Positions 9,401 to 17,370 of a DNA stretch of 64,000 nucleotides are shown here, in pieces. Position 1 is the stretch's first letter, and every line of letters starts with the position of its first letter. The translations under genes were made by a program, and so were the position numbers. The notes under the pieces are model-generated. The model was not told the DNA's origin. It worked only from the letters and a program-made list of their open reading frames with translations, and ran no database searches. The stretch spans positions 1,178,001-1,242,000 of the forward strand of contig NZ_JACBZP010000001.1 in NCBI RefSeq assembly GCF_013409065.1. Direction: 5' to 3'. Source of the DNA: Spelaeicoccus albus (GTDB taxonomy: Bacteria > Actinomycetota > Actinomycetes > Actinomycetales > Brevibacteriaceae).

Positions 9401-10496
9401 TCGCCACGTCGCTCGGCTCCCAGCGCCGATCGGCTACCAGGTAGACGCCGGTCAACGCGATGTCCGCCGGCGTCGCTGCTCTGTCCGGCAGCCGGAGGGG
9501 TTCGGGGACGTCGCCCATCGAGTCGATGAACAGCAAGATCCGCGAGAGGCGTTCGGCAGTGCCGCTCCCCAGATAGTTTCGGCGCGATTCGGCGGCCATC
9601 GTCGATCTGCTGCGCAAATCGCCGGACATCAGGTCGAACAGCTCATCCAGCGACGGGGCGATCCGCCGTATCGGGCCGGTTCGGTGCGTGCGTTCTTGAT
9701 CGGCCAGGTGGGGCAGCCACGTCGCCCATTCCCAGTCGTCGAACCTGTCCGTCGGCACCGCGAGCCCGACTTGAAGGTCTTCGGGCGACTGGAATGCTAC
9801 AGCCGAAATGAGGAGGTTCCGGCAGACCGCCAAGGCGAACTCGCGGTCGCCGACCACGCTGACCGGGCCGACGGAGTCCAGCGGGATCAGCAGCGGCAAC
9901 CCGGGTGAATTCTGGTAACGAGATCTGAGTAGTTCGAGTTCGGCATCCATGAATCGGTCGCGCTGCTGCAATGGACTGCTGTGAGCGCGGACGTCGACCC
10001 GCCGGCTTGGCAACGAGCCGAGACCGAGTCGCGCGTCCAGAAAATCCTCGTCGCCGCGTCGGCGCTCCCAGACCCGTTCCGGATTGCGGACGATGTCGAA
10101 CAACGCCGTGGGAGGCGGATTGCCGATACGTGCGACGTTTCGCGCCGTTTGCTCGTCGGACCGAAGTTGAGCGCGGGTCGTTTCGAGGTATTCCAGATAT
10201 TGTTCGCGCTGCTGCTGCCGTTTGCGCGTGGCCTTGCCGCGCTGGCTGAACAGCATGACGATCGACCCGACGACCGTCACGACCATCATGAGCGCGCCGA
10301 CGGCAGCGAGGCTTGAGCCGCGGAAGAGCATCATGAGCGTCATCGACATGGCCGCGCCGAGCATTGGGATCATCGAGAGCATGTTCATGCCGCCCGAACC
10401 GTCCGGCGTGGCGGGCGGGTTTTCCACAATTATCGGTTCACCGGACCGCGTGGGCAGCGCCGTACGGGCCGGCCGGTGGAGTAGGCGGACGCTCAT
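6456..10496 (-). CDS. eccC: EccC, type VII secretion FtsK/SpoIIIE ATPase
   Basis: This 1346-residue protein is the motor ATPase of ESX secretion. Two membrane segments lie near residues 35-90, followed by an Arg/Lys/Gln-rich stalk. Three tandem FtsK/SpoIIIE domains follow. The Walker A motifs are GATGSGKS (about residue 488), GGPQSGKS (about 849) and GDDACGKT (about 1139), and Walker B stretches include LVVIIDEFGELL and IVLLIDDYDVL. The protein is fused as one chain, not split into Ca and Cb. It binds the C-terminal signal of WXG100-type substrates in known systems. The gene overlaps its upstream MinD-like neighbour and the downstream DUF6177-like gene by four bases each. Confidence 0.95.
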   Translation of the reverse strand: MSVRLLHRPARTALPTRSGEPIIVENPPATPDGSGGMNMLSMIPMLGAAMSMTLMMLFRGSSLAAVGALMMVVTVVGSIVMLFSQRGKATRKRQQQREQYLEYLETTRAQLRSDEQTARNVARIGNPPPTALFDIVRNPERVWERRRGDEDFLDARLGLGSLPSRRVDVRAHSSPLQQRDRFMDAELELLRSRYQNSPGLPLLIPLDSVGPVSVVGDREFALAVCRNLLISAVAFQSPEDLQVGLAVPTDRFDDWEWATWLPHLADQERTHRTGPIRRIAPSLDELFDLMSGDLRSRSTMAAESRRNYLGSGTAERLSRILLFIDSMGDVPEPLRLPDRAATPADIALTGVYLVADRRWEPSDVAIRISQTPGGVRFEDLREDPFRPIVEDGELDALTLATARGLARELAPLRLSPDSLEHDAAMETLGFARMLGLGEITTAEIEHMWQPRSEVDFLRVPLGLDDRGKPVLLDLKESAQFGMGPHGLCVGATGSGKSELLRTLVSSLLVTHSPEQLSMVLVDYKGGATFAPFDDVPHVAGIITNLSDDVSLIERVNSSLAGEIQRRQEVLKSAGNMANITDYELHRAEQARHGVNLDPLPHLVVIIDEFGELLTARPDFIDLFLSIGRIGRSIGVHLLLSSQRIEGGKLRGLDTYLSYRLGLRTLSESESRTVLDTPDAFHLPPVPGFGYLKVDTTTYTRFKAGYVSGPMPEPEDEQSADDVPPEVLPLPRYAATLSDPEPGDEDGDTQQPSMASARTTGPTVMSTIVERLREFPRAAPPIWLPPLPRAIALDQVAGNATMTSAGVRLHTGGGLTVPIGLLDNPAKQWQAAWNLDLTHAGGNLVLIGGPQSGKSTALRTIIASLALTHGPAEVAVYGLDLLGSGLVPLEALPQVGGIASRTNREMVRRTIEEVAGMLDEREEIFMRHGIDSPATLRHLHAADKVPELASADVVLVVDGYGQLGDAYEDIEHLVHGVLARGSGYGVHVIATATRWNEVRMSQQSFFGNRIEFRLGDPGESSFGRKLAENIRTDRPGRALMDKKLMGHFALPRIDGEADADTATQGMRDMVTAITESATEAPARTVRVLPAAVTPGDVSSACVELAPGAVPLGLRESDLGVETLDLFGRDGSLVVLGDDACGKTNLLKHVASSLMAGQTADELVFAVFDPRRTLGAVIPDDYLGGYAPSSALAAQLSASVAKELAGRVPDSTTAGAVVETPLPRIVLLIDDYDVLTAGGNSPLQEFVPYLAMGGEIGLHVVLTRRVTGASRGMYESFFMGLRDSGASSMIMSGDRTEGPLINNVRASHLPAGRGRLVQASRPPKTVQTVLAESPVTAETDGNEGSGDR

Positions 10497-11680
10497 TGCA
10501 CGCCTCGAGCCAGACTGAGCGCCCGTGACGTGATGGACGTCGCGGCAAGACGCGTGGATTCGGCGAGGTTGCCGAGTTGAATCCCGCGACCGCCGCTCAA
10601 ATGCCTGTCATAGGGCAGCGGCAAGGCGGCGAGGTCGTGAGCGCGCAGCTGCGCGGCGGCGGCAGCCGCCGACACTTCGGAACGGGCATCCGTCTCGACG
10701 GGCACGTACAGACGCGGGACGGCGTCCGCCTCGGTATCCGTCGTCCATGCGGCTTCGGTGGCGAGCGCCGCGTCGATGCCCGGCGTGCTCGGCGGAACCG
10801 TGACGATTGCGGCGTGGCTGTTTCCGATCGCGGCCGCCGTGTGGCTCGATCCAGCCCCGGCGTGCGAGGAGTCGAAGTCGGTGATCGGGCCGGCGTCGAT
10901 GACGGTGATGGGGAAATAGCGGGAAAGCACTGTGAAGAGCCGGGCCGTTTTGGTTCGGTCGGCCGTGTCGCACGCGCACGCGTAAAGATCGGAGCGCGCC
11001 GGCTGCAAGTGCGCGGTCAGGTCGGCGAACGTATCCGGCCAGTCGTTTTCGAATTCGGCGAGAAGATTGCGCACCGACGGTATCTCGGTGACACCGAGGC
11101 GGGCGTGTAGAGTGCCGATGCCCGGATCGCTGTCGATCGCGGCGATCGGGTCGCCCCTGACGGCACTGAAGATCCGTCCGGCCAGGGCGGCCATGGTCGT
11201 CTTGCCGGAACCCCCGCGTGGGCTGAGGACGACGATGCGGCGCCCCGTCGTCACGGCCTTCTGCGTTTCGACTGCCGCGCGCATCAGCTTCTCGGGGTAC
11301 GAGTCGGACGTGAACAACCTGCCGAATCGGCGTGCTATCCGCGGAGCCCAGCGGTCGCCGCGTGCAGCCGAGAAGACGGAGCGGTCGATTACGCGCTCGC
11401 GGGCCCCCATCGTTTTGGCAAGGCGGCCGGCCGGGCTCGAGCCTTTCACGGCGTCCAGCGGCGCAGCGACGGCTGGCTCGGGTACGGCCTGCGTCGGCGG
11501 CGTTTGCGGTTTCGGCGGAACGGCTTTCGGAGAAACAGCGGGGCGTGCCGCGTGTTGTCCGGGAAAGCCGGACAAGCTGCGCGAAGGCGTGGCCGGTCCG
11601 GAATCTTCAGCGTCCGATCGAGTGTCCGGTGCTTGGGCCGTGAATTTCTTGGAGGCGCGGTGCCAGCCTGTTTCGCTCAT
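10493..11680 (-). CDS. MinD/ParA-like ATPase of the type VII locus (EspI-like)
   Basis: This protein has 395 residues. The first 130 are Pro/Ala/Ser-rich and probably disordered (AVPPKPQTPPTQAVPEPAVA). A P-loop ATPase of the MinD/ParA deviant Walker type follows: VVLSPRGGSGKTTM near residue 157 and AAIDSDPGIGTLHARLG soon after. This architecture matches EspI/Rv3876-like ATPases of mycobacterial ESX loci, which influence secretion under low energy; that function is family knowledge, not shown here. ATG 11680 has GAGGAAG about seven bases upstream. Its start lies 11 bases past the eccD stop, and its end overlaps eccC by four bases. Confidence 0.8.
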   Translation of the reverse strand: MSETGWHRASKKFTAQAPDTRSDAEDSGPATPSRSLSGFPGQHAARPAVSPKAVPPKPQTPPTQAVPEPAVAAPLDAVKGSSPAGRLAKTMGARERVIDRSVFSAARGDRWAPRIARRFGRLFTSDSYPEKLMRAAVETQKAVTTGRRIVVLSPRGGSGKTTMAALAGRIFSAVRGDPIAAIDSDPGIGTLHARLGVTEIPSVRNLLAEFENDWPDTFADLTAHLQPARSDLYACACDTADRTKTARLFTVLSRYFPITVIDAGPITDFDSSHAGAGSSHTAAAIGNSHAAIVTVPPSTPGIDAALATEAAWTTDTEADAVPRLYVPVETDARSEVSAAAAAAQLRAHDLAALPLPYDRHLSGGRGIQLGNLAESTRLAATSITSRALSLARGVQ

Positions 11681-11691
11681 CGTCATCTTCC

Positions 11692-13038
11692 TCAATTGAA
11701 ACTGTGCAAGAGGTCGCCGAATACGCCGAACATTCCGACAGTCAACGGAACCGATGCGAGGATCAGGACGGTTTCAAAACGGTTACCGGCCACGCGAAGA
11801 CGCGCGGCGATGTGGGCGGGAAACGTTCCGGCGCCGATCAGCGCGACGGCGATAGCCATGATGAGCACGCCGAACGCCGCGAGGATGCTCACGGAGCCGC
11901 CTGCATCGATACCGGCCAGTGCGAGTCCGATGAGACCTAAAGTCATTGCGCCGAGTAACGTGCCGCGCTCGGTGACAAGCGGAAACGATCGCGACCGCAG
12001 CCCTGCCGCAAGTGCGATGACGCCCGCCAGCGGCAGCGTCCACACCCGATAAGCGGTGTCGGCGGAGAGAATCCACACGGAGATCGCCAACGACACGGCG
12101 CAGACGACGACTCCGAGCGCCAGGCCGTGATGTGCGACTTGGACGGCGGCGACGGCGTCCCGGCGCCGCACGATCCGCCCGCTGGAATGGTTGTCGTCAA
12201 GCCGTGCAAGGCCGGACGCCGTCAATGCGAGGCGGGGAGCGAGGCCCAGTATCAGCAAGCTGATGACGCCGGCGATCGCTGCGGTGCGGGCCGTGTCACG
12301 AGTGATGACTGCGGCAACTATCCACACCACCGTCAACCCGATAATCGTTCCGGCGCCTTGGAAAAACGCGATCATCGCACTGCGGATTGCAAACGCCAAC
12401 GCGATCAGCCCGAGGGCCGTGGCGGCCGCAAGTAGCCACATTTCTTGAACGAGATGAATGTGCATGTCCGGATGTTCGGCCAGCTGCCATAGTCCGAGTA
12501 CTCCTATTACCCAGCCGGCGACGATGGCGGCGATGCTGGCGACGCGTTGTCGCGCGGCCGCGACTGCGACTCCTACGCCAAAAAGGACCGGTGCGCATAT
12601 GACCATTTCCATGCCGCGATGCGCCGGCGCGAACGCCTCGATGAGCAAATAGGCGGCAAAGACGACGAAAACCGCGGAAATGGTTGCGCACGCCACCCGC
12701 CCGGCCAGCGGAGTCCACCGTCCGGTGATCGTGTCGGACTCGTCAACTGCGGCATCCGCGACATCGTAAATCACTGGAGGGGGCGGCGTCTCGGAAGACT
12801 CGAGCAATTGGAGCGAAGCGCCGTCCGGTATTGCGGCGGACGCCAGCGACTCATCGGACGGCACAACGTCGCCGGTGACGGTGACCAGAGTCTTGACGGC
12901 GACGCGATCGCTCGGTTCGTCGGCGAGCAGATCAAGGATCTGCGGCATTAGCGAGCCGACGGGTTCGGACGAAGGCAACAGTACGTCGGTGTGGCGCTTG
13001 GCGCCCAAAAGCGTGACTCGAGTGAAGGAATTGGCCAT
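11692..13038 (-). CDS. eccD: EccD, type VII secretion membrane channel subunit
   Basis: This protein has 448 residues. A soluble ubiquitin-like domain occupies about residues 1-85, beginning MANSFTRVTLLGAKRHTDVL, and roughly eleven hydrophobic segments follow (about 110-445). EccD forms the membrane vestibule of the ESX pore. The gene starts two bases after the stop of the small membrane protein gene. The reading frame stays open to 13407, but that extension overlaps the upstream gene and lacks EccD features, so ATG 13038 is preferred. Length and topology fit the family. Confidence 0.9.
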   Translation of the reverse strand: MANSFTRVTLLGAKRHTDVLLPSSEPVGSLMPQILDLLADEPSDRVAVKTLVTVTGDVVPSDESLASAAIPDGASLQLLESSETPPPPVIYDVADAAVDESDTITGRWTPLAGRVACATISAVFVVFAAYLLIEAFAPAHRGMEMVICAPVLFGVGVAVAAARQRVASIAAIVAGWVIGVLGLWQLAEHPDMHIHLVQEMWLLAAATALGLIALAFAIRSAMIAFFQGAGTIIGLTVVWIVAAVITRDTARTAAIAGVISLLILGLAPRLALTASGLARLDDNHSSGRIVRRRDAVAAVQVAHHGLALGVVVCAVSLAISVWILSADTAYRVWTLPLAGVIALAAGLRSRSFPLVTERGTLLGAMTLGLIGLALAGIDAGGSVSILAAFGVLIMAIAVALIGAGTFPAHIAARLRVAGNRFETVLILASVPLTVGMFGVFGDLLHSFN

Positions 13039-13040
13039 TT

Positions 13041-13337
13041 TCAGTCCCCGACCGGTCCCGTGGCGTGTGGAGAAGCAGTATCCGGATTGGTAGGCGTGGC
13101 GGCAGGCGCCGACCGCGACCCCAACTGCGGTTGCGATTTGATGAGGTTCGACACGAATGAAAATCCGACGCATCCGGCGCCGATCACGGCGGCGACGACG
13201 ATGCTGAAGATGAACCGGCGGACGCCGTCGACCCAGCGCCGGTGCTGAGGATTGCTGCCGTACAAAAGTGCCGCACCGAGGCGCCTGCGCCGTACCGTCA
13301 CCGACTCGATGAGTTGGTTGTCGTACTCGTTCGACAT
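13041..13337 (-). CDS. Single-pass membrane protein opening the type VII operon
   Basis: This 98-residue protein has an Arg-rich cytoplasmic N-terminus (VTVRRRRLGAALLYG), one membrane helix (about residues 42-66) and a Pro/Ala/Ser-rich outside tail. It is first in the minus-strand ESX core operon with a perfect GGAGG ribosome site, and ends two bases before EccD. The topology recalls the N-terminal membrane anchor of EccB without the large extracytoplasmic domain. Whether it replaces EccB is speculation; I do not recognise the family. Confidence 0.6.
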   Translation of the reverse strand: MSNEYDNQLIESVTVRRRRLGAALLYGSNPQHRRWVDGVRRFIFSIVVAAVIGAGCVGFSFVSNLIKSQPQLGSRSAPAATPTNPDTASPHATGPVGD

Positions 13338-13573
13338 AGCGGCCTCCTTCTCGGAATTCTCGTGTGGCGTGGGGGATGACGATGGGGATCGACATCGGGG
13401 ACCGCATCTAATCTACCGCGCTGCAATCGGCTTATTTGACGCAAACCTTTGACGCCGGGGTGGTATTTGCGGTTTTATGGGTGCGGTCTATCGCGCTTCG
13501 TCTGGGTGTTTCCAGTGTGACGTGGACGGGTGCGTGGGCGCAATTGACGCTATAGCCGTACGGGGGTCGCGGA
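13338..13573. promoter_or_regulatory. Divergent promoter region between ESX core and substrate genes
   Basis: These 236 bases contain no gene. They separate the minus-strand core operon from the plus-strand WXG100 genes, so both promoters must lie here. A short direct repeat is visible (TTTGACGC at about 13436 and 13447). The sequence is more T-rich than flanking DNA. I see no convincing palindrome or consensus pair of promoter hexamers. Confidence 0.4.
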
Positions 13574-13909
13574 ATGAAGTTCGATATGGGCCAAAGCACT
13601 TTGAGCATGCTGTCCAAGCAGACGGGAACGTCGCATGAGGACCTGGGCACGCTCGTCAAGCAACTCGTTGACGCCGTGACGCCGCTCGAGGGCAAGTTCA
13701 ACGGGCAGGGACGGGCTCGATTCGACGCTTTCAAGGCACGGTCGGATGAAATTACGAGTGAGCTGAATACTTCGCTCGGTGCAATTCTTGGCGGCCAGCA
13801 GGGAATGAACACGTCGTTCCAGATGGGCGACCAAGACATGGGGGACAACGCACAGCGGGCGCAGTCGACGGCGAATTTCGACGGAGCACGGTTCGCCTCG
13901 CGCGCCTGA
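13574..13909 (+). CDS. WXG100-like small secreted protein (Esx-like)
   Basis: This 111-residue, cysteine-free and highly helical protein has the WXG100 helix-turn-helix plan. The turn near residues 41-46 reads K-F-N-G-Q-G, with Phe in place of Trp in the W-x-G motif. No signal peptide is present. Proteins of this type form dimers exported by EccC. It is the first plus-strand gene of the locus, opposite the ESX core operon, with GGGGGTCGCGG upstream. It ends in a Phe/Ala-rich tail that could hold the export signal. Confidence 0.7.
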   Translation: MKFDMGQSTLSMLSKQTGTSHEDLGTLVKQLVDAVTPLEGKFNGQGRARFDAFKARSDEITSELNTSLGAILGGQQGMNTSFQMGDQDMGDNAQRAQSTANFDGARFASRA

Positions 13910-13961
13910 GCCCGACCCGAACATCGAGTAGAGCAAGTTCTTTAACGACCGAGGAGACACA

Positions 13962-14270
13962 ATGCCAACAGGTGGACGGCTCAGTTACGACACTGGCGTG
14001 TCGTCGAGTGTGCAGTCGGATATCACGTCGATCACCGGGCGCTTGGAAGCGTTGATTGATTCGCGCGAGAAAGATGTGAATCAGGCAATGGCGGATTTCC
14101 AAGCCGACGGTGTGTCCGAGGAATATCACTCCGTCGAGATGCGGTGGAAGAGCGCGGCAACGGAAGTGCGGTCGATCATTTCCCTCGTGCGCAGCACACT
14201 TGGTTTGAACGACGAATCGGCGGGCACCGCGGTGCAGAAGGCACGCACGTCCGTGCAGAATATTGGTTAA
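13962..14270 (+). CDS. Second WXG100-like protein, probable partner
   Basis: This 102-residue helical protein lies 52 bp after the first WXG100-like gene. It has two predicted helices around a turn at about residues 48-54 (ADGVSEEYH), where the canonical Trp is absent although MRW follows at about 60. A GAGGAG ribosome site precedes ATG 13962. Tandem Esx-type genes usually form a heterodimer, so a pair with the 13574 product is expected. The exact family (WXG100 or pore-forming ESAT-6-like) needs a profile search. Confidence 0.6.
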   Translation: MPTGGRLSYDTGVSSSVQSDITSITGRLEALIDSREKDVNQAMADFQADGVSEEYHSVEMRWKSAATEVRSIISLVRSTLGLNDESAGTAVQKARTSVQNIG

Positions 14271-14285
14271 CGGCAGGATTCTGCA

Positions 14286-14624
14286 GTGACGTCGTGGGAT
14301 ATTGACGTGCCCGGTGTGTCCGGAGTGTTGAAAAAGGTGAGCGGGCTCGCTGAGGATTACGAATCGCAGGTGAAGAAGCTGCAAACGCACTTGAAAGGTG
14401 CGGCTGTGGCCTGCAAGGGGGGTCCCGTGCCGGCACGTTTGCAGGGGCTGGCCGAGGACGAGCTGGTACCGGCCGTGAAAGATGTGGCTGGGCGGACGAA
14501 GAATGCGCTGACGGGCACGTCGGACGCTGTGAAGGCGTATGTGCGGGGGGATCTCGACATGGCGGCCAATGCCCAGCAAAACGCGGGCAAGGCGCCGACA
14601 CCCCAACCGCCGGGTCATAAGTAA
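14286..14624 (+). CDS. DUF6507-like protein
   Basis: This 112-residue protein starts MTSWDIDVPGVSGVLKKV and resembles small DUF6507 proteins found beside WXG100 genes in actinobacteria. It is mostly helical, with a hydrophilic Pro-rich tail. GTG at 14286 follows the previous stop by 15 bases. A role as a secreted partner or adaptor for the toxin downstream is inferred from position; LXG-type toxins usually need such small helical partners encoded upstream. Confidence 0.6.
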   Translation: MTSWDIDVPGVSGVLKKVSGLAEDYESQVKKLQTHLKGAAVACKGGPVPARLQGLAEDELVPAVKDVAGRTKNALTGTSDAVKAYVRGDLDMAANAQQNAGKAPTPQPPGHK

Positions 14625-14671
14625 ATCTGTGCCGCCGAGCGCGCGACGAATGATGGTTAAAGGTCTCCAAC

Positions 14672-15101
14672 GTGTCTATTGATTTGTCGAAGTTTCCGAA
14701 GATTGCTGATCCGGATTTGTTGGAGTCGCATGCGTCGAAGTTGAAGTCGGCTGGGTCGAGTATTCACTCGACGGCGGCGGATTCGAAGTCGAAGTGGCAT
14801 GGGCTGACGGCGGTGTATGAGGCGCCGGAAGCGTCGGTGGTGTTTGGGGCTTTTGGGCCGATTGAGTCGTCGGCGTCGGATGTGAAGTCGGCGACGGCTA
14901 CGGCTGAGTCGGCGTTGTCGGCGTTTGCGGGCAAGGCGCGGGATATCAAGACGCGGTATCAGTCGATTGCTGGTGATGTGTCGGATTTCAATTCGTCGAT
15001 CGAGGGTGATGACGATTGGAACAAGGACGAGGACAAGGTCAACAAGGAGCATGGCTTGTTGCATGATCTTGACGTTTTGTTGGCTGATTATGAGGCGGCG
15101 C
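14672..15101 (+). repeat. Toxin N-terminal module, full copy of a duplicated segment
   Basis: This 430-base stretch reappears at 18653-18965. The copies read the same base for base, except that the second lacks 117 bases (39 codons) beginning near 14777 here. The shared segment starts at the GTG start codons and stops abruptly at GAGGCGGCG-C. Identity including third codon positions points to recent duplication or gene conversion rather than old paralogy. Confidence 0.85.
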
Positions 15102-16750
15102 AGCAGGAGTGCGCGAATAAGATTTCGGCGATTTATGGTGGGCCGAAGTTGACGTCGTTTTCGAATGATTCGACGTCGGCTAAGGGTCATTATGCGATGA
15201 CGGCTGATCAGTTGGATGCGTTGAGTGATCAGGGGAAGACGCCGTGGGGTGAGCCGACCGATTGGGATAAACCCTGGTATCGGGACACCATCGATGCGGT
15301 CGGCTCGTTCGCTAAAGGCGTCTGGGACGGCGCCAAGGGTATGGCGACGGGGCTTTGGGACATGGTGAATTTCACCGACTGGAAGACATTCTCCGCGACG
15401 TGGAAGGGTATCGGCACGCTGGGATACGACCTGGCCATCGTTTCGTCGCCGGGGCTGGCACATCTTGTGGGAACGAAGCGCGAGAAGCAGGCGACTTCCG
15501 ATCTGACGATGGTCGGAAAGTCGATTATTCACCTGGACGAGTGGAAGACGGATCCGGCTCGTGCAGCGGGAAATTCCGTGTTCGACGTTGTGACGGTTAT
15601 TGCCACGATTCCGCTTGGCGGTGAGGGGGCGGCGGCCAAGGGTGTGAGCGCTATCGGCAAGGCCGGTGATGCGATGAAGGGCGCCGGCAAACTGGGCCGC
15701 GCCGGCGAAGTCGCCGGGTCGACGTTGAAGGGCGTCGAGAAGCTCGCCGACACGTTGAAGGTTGAGAATCTGGGGAAGATTTTCTCGTCGAAAGGTTTCA
15801 AGTTCGGTGACGGACTTGGCGATATGACGAAGCAGTTCGATGGTCTTGATGATTTGGGAAAGACTGTCGACGATATTCCGACGGGGCATGTGCCTGGTGA
15901 GGGCGACCTCCCGGACGGCAACGGCCTGCCGGACGGCGGGCCGACCCCACACGGGGACGGCGTTCCAGACGACGCTGGTGTACCCAATGGCGATGGCGTG
16001 CCGGACGATGCAGGCGTCCCCGATGATCATGGCCCCGTCGACCCTGACGTCAGGGCTGGCTCGCCGGAGTACGATGGTCACTCGACACCTATTGATCGTG
16101 GGTCGACAGATTACCCCTCTAAGACGGAATCGTTTGGCGACCACCCGCTGGAGCCAAACACGCGCTACGACGTTGAGGGTCGGGGAACGTTCTATACGAA
16201 CGGCGACGGCAGAGTCACCGACGTTGTCGCTCACTCGGGGGTAAAGGGCGCATGGAACGATGAGCTGAATCATCCTTTGCCGGACGTTACTTATCACATT
16301 GATGACAACATCACCATCAAAACAGACGACCATGCGCGGACGGTGTTCGCCAAGGGTGAAGACATACAACTGCATCCGGGTGACGACAACCGCAGCGGAC
16401 ATCAACAAGGCATCGTTGGGCATCGTGGTGGCGAAGGATACGAGGGTGGGCATCTGCTGGCGTCGATCTTCGGTGGACCGGGTGAGAAGGTCAACTTGGT
16501 GCCCCAACACATGTTTCAAAATCGAGGTGCCGGGCCGAGCAACGTGCCGGACGTTCCGCGAGAAGATCTGGAAGTTTGGCATAAGGTCGAGACCGATGTG
16601 CGCTCGGAGTTGAACGCGCAGGGGTCGGACGTCAAGGTTGATTGGGAAGCGAGGCCGGTCTACGAAGGTTCGAACCAGGTTCCATCTTCGATACAGCTGG
16701 AAGTGGCTGTCGGACACGGTCCCCCCGCGTATTACACTTTTCCGAATTGA
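14672..16750 (+). CDS. Type VII secreted polymorphic toxin with DNA/RNA non-specific endonuclease domain
   Basis: This 692-residue protein has an N-terminal helical WXG/LXG-like export module (about 1-180) with W-H-G at residues 42-44. A middle region (about 190-390) carries Gly/Ala-rich hydrophobic helices. A linker (about 405-450) is rich in GDGVPDDAG-type repeats. The C-terminal nuclease domain (about 490-690) contains YEGGHLLASIFGG with the catalytic-type His at 594, then KVNLVPQHMFQNRG and a W-x-x-x-E segment, as in Endonuclease_NS_2 proteins. B. subtilis YeeF with YezG is a known example of this nuclease with a DUF600-type immunity protein, and a YezG-like gene follows here. Start is GTG 14672. 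Codons are T-rich, unlike neighbours. Confidence 0.85.
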   Translation: MSIDLSKFPKIADPDLLESHASKLKSAGSSIHSTAADSKSKWHGLTAVYEAPEASVVFGAFGPIESSASDVKSATATAESALSAFAGKARDIKTRYQSIAGDVSDFNSSIEGDDDWNKDEDKVNKEHGLLHDLDVLLADYEAAQQECANKISAIYGGPKLTSFSNDSTSAKGHYAMTADQLDALSDQGKTPWGEPTDWDKPWYRDTIDAVGSFAKGVWDGAKGMATGLWDMVNFTDWKTFSATWKGIGTLGYDLAIVSSPGLAHLVGTKREKQATSDLTMVGKSIIHLDEWKTDPARAAGNSVFDVVTVIATIPLGGEGAAAKGVSAIGKAGDAMKGAGKLGRAGEVAGSTLKGVEKLADTLKVENLGKIFSSKGFKFGDGLGDMTKQFDGLDDLGKTVDDIPTGHVPGEGDLPDGNGLPDGGPTPHGDGVPDDAGVPNGDGVPDDAGVPDDHGPVDPDVRAGSPEYDGHSTPIDRGSTDYPSKTESFGDHPLEPNTRYDVEGRGTFYTNGDGRVTDVVAHSGVKGAWNDELNHPLPDVTYHIDDNITIKTDDHARTVFAKGEDIQLHPGDDNRSGHQQGIVGHRGGEGYEGGHLLASIFGGPGEKVNLVPQHMFQNRGAGPSNVPDVPREDLEVWHKVETDVRSELNAQGSDVKVDWEARPVYEGSNQVPSSIQLEVAVGHGPPAYYTFPN

Positions 16751-16758
16751 GGAGGACG

Positions 16759-17289
16759 ATGAGCCACGACGAAAGAGTTCTTGTCACCTTGCGCGGGCTG
16801 GCGGATCAGCTATTTAACCCGGGTTCCAAGTCTTCCAGTTGGGACGAAGCGTTGATCCGAGTTAGAGATTTCGCGGGGTTTCAGCGTCTTGCCTATGATT
16901 ATCGTGTTGGGGAAACTTGGGACTGGTTTAAGCGCAGCGATTTCTTCGAAAATGATTCGTCCGAATATAACGAACTGAAACGACTTGCTTTTGAGCCAGG
17001 CCTTGGTTCGTGGATTTCGCTTAAGATCCACCTGTTTCCTGATCGTGATCCTTATGCGGAGTTTATTCGTGATGAGGAGATCATGTTCGGCGGTGTGCTG
17101 GATCATCCTGCTAAGGCTGGAAGCATATATCGCGAGCTTGTAGCGTATCCAAGAACCGCGGAAAACATCCCGTCGTGGATGCGGGAGAAGATTACTGAGG
17201 CAGGTGAGGAAGTCCCGGTTTTTGATTCCGAGACGAGTGAGATCATCATTGGCGAGAATCGCTACCCATTCACCGAGCCGGGCCTGTAG
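16759..17289 (+). CDS. YezG/DUF600-like immunity protein, likely partner of the nuclease toxin
   Basis: This 176-residue acidic cytoplasmic protein starts eight bases after the toxin stop, with GGAGGA between. The C-terminal segment YRELVAYPRTAENIPSWMREKI matches the pattern of YezG-like immunity proteins, in which a basic FPR-like turn precedes IPxW. A GLGSWISLKIHLFPD strand also fits. It is co-oriented with the nuclease gene, as expected for a toxin-immunity pair. The longer ORF from 16642 overlaps the toxin and is rejected. It shares pattern with the next gene, so the two are probably paralogues. Confidence 0.7.
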   Translation: MSHDERVLVTLRGLADQLFNPGSKSSSWDEALIRVRDFAGFQRLAYDYRVGETWDWFKRSDFFENDSSEYNELKRLAFEPGLGSWISLKIHLFPDRDPYAEFIRDEEIMFGGVLDHPAKAGSIYRELVAYPRTAENIPSWMREKITEAGEEVPVFDSETSEIIIGENRYPFTEPGL

Positions 17290-17370
17290 GTGTTGCCGTG
17301 TATCCTCGTGAACGGTTTGAGTCGACCGGCATGAGTTTTTACGACGTGGCTTTGATCGAAGGAGCGGGAA

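Noticed and set aside
13039..13407. Extended N-terminus for EccD
   Set aside because: The extra 123 residues overlap the small membrane protein gene, which has a perfect ribosome site, and look unlike EccD.
14657..16717. 686-residue open frame on the minus strand opposite toxin 1
   Set aside because: It is the antisense of a T- and G-rich coding gene, is highly Arg-rich, and has no domain or ribosome site. It is a shadow of the toxin frame.
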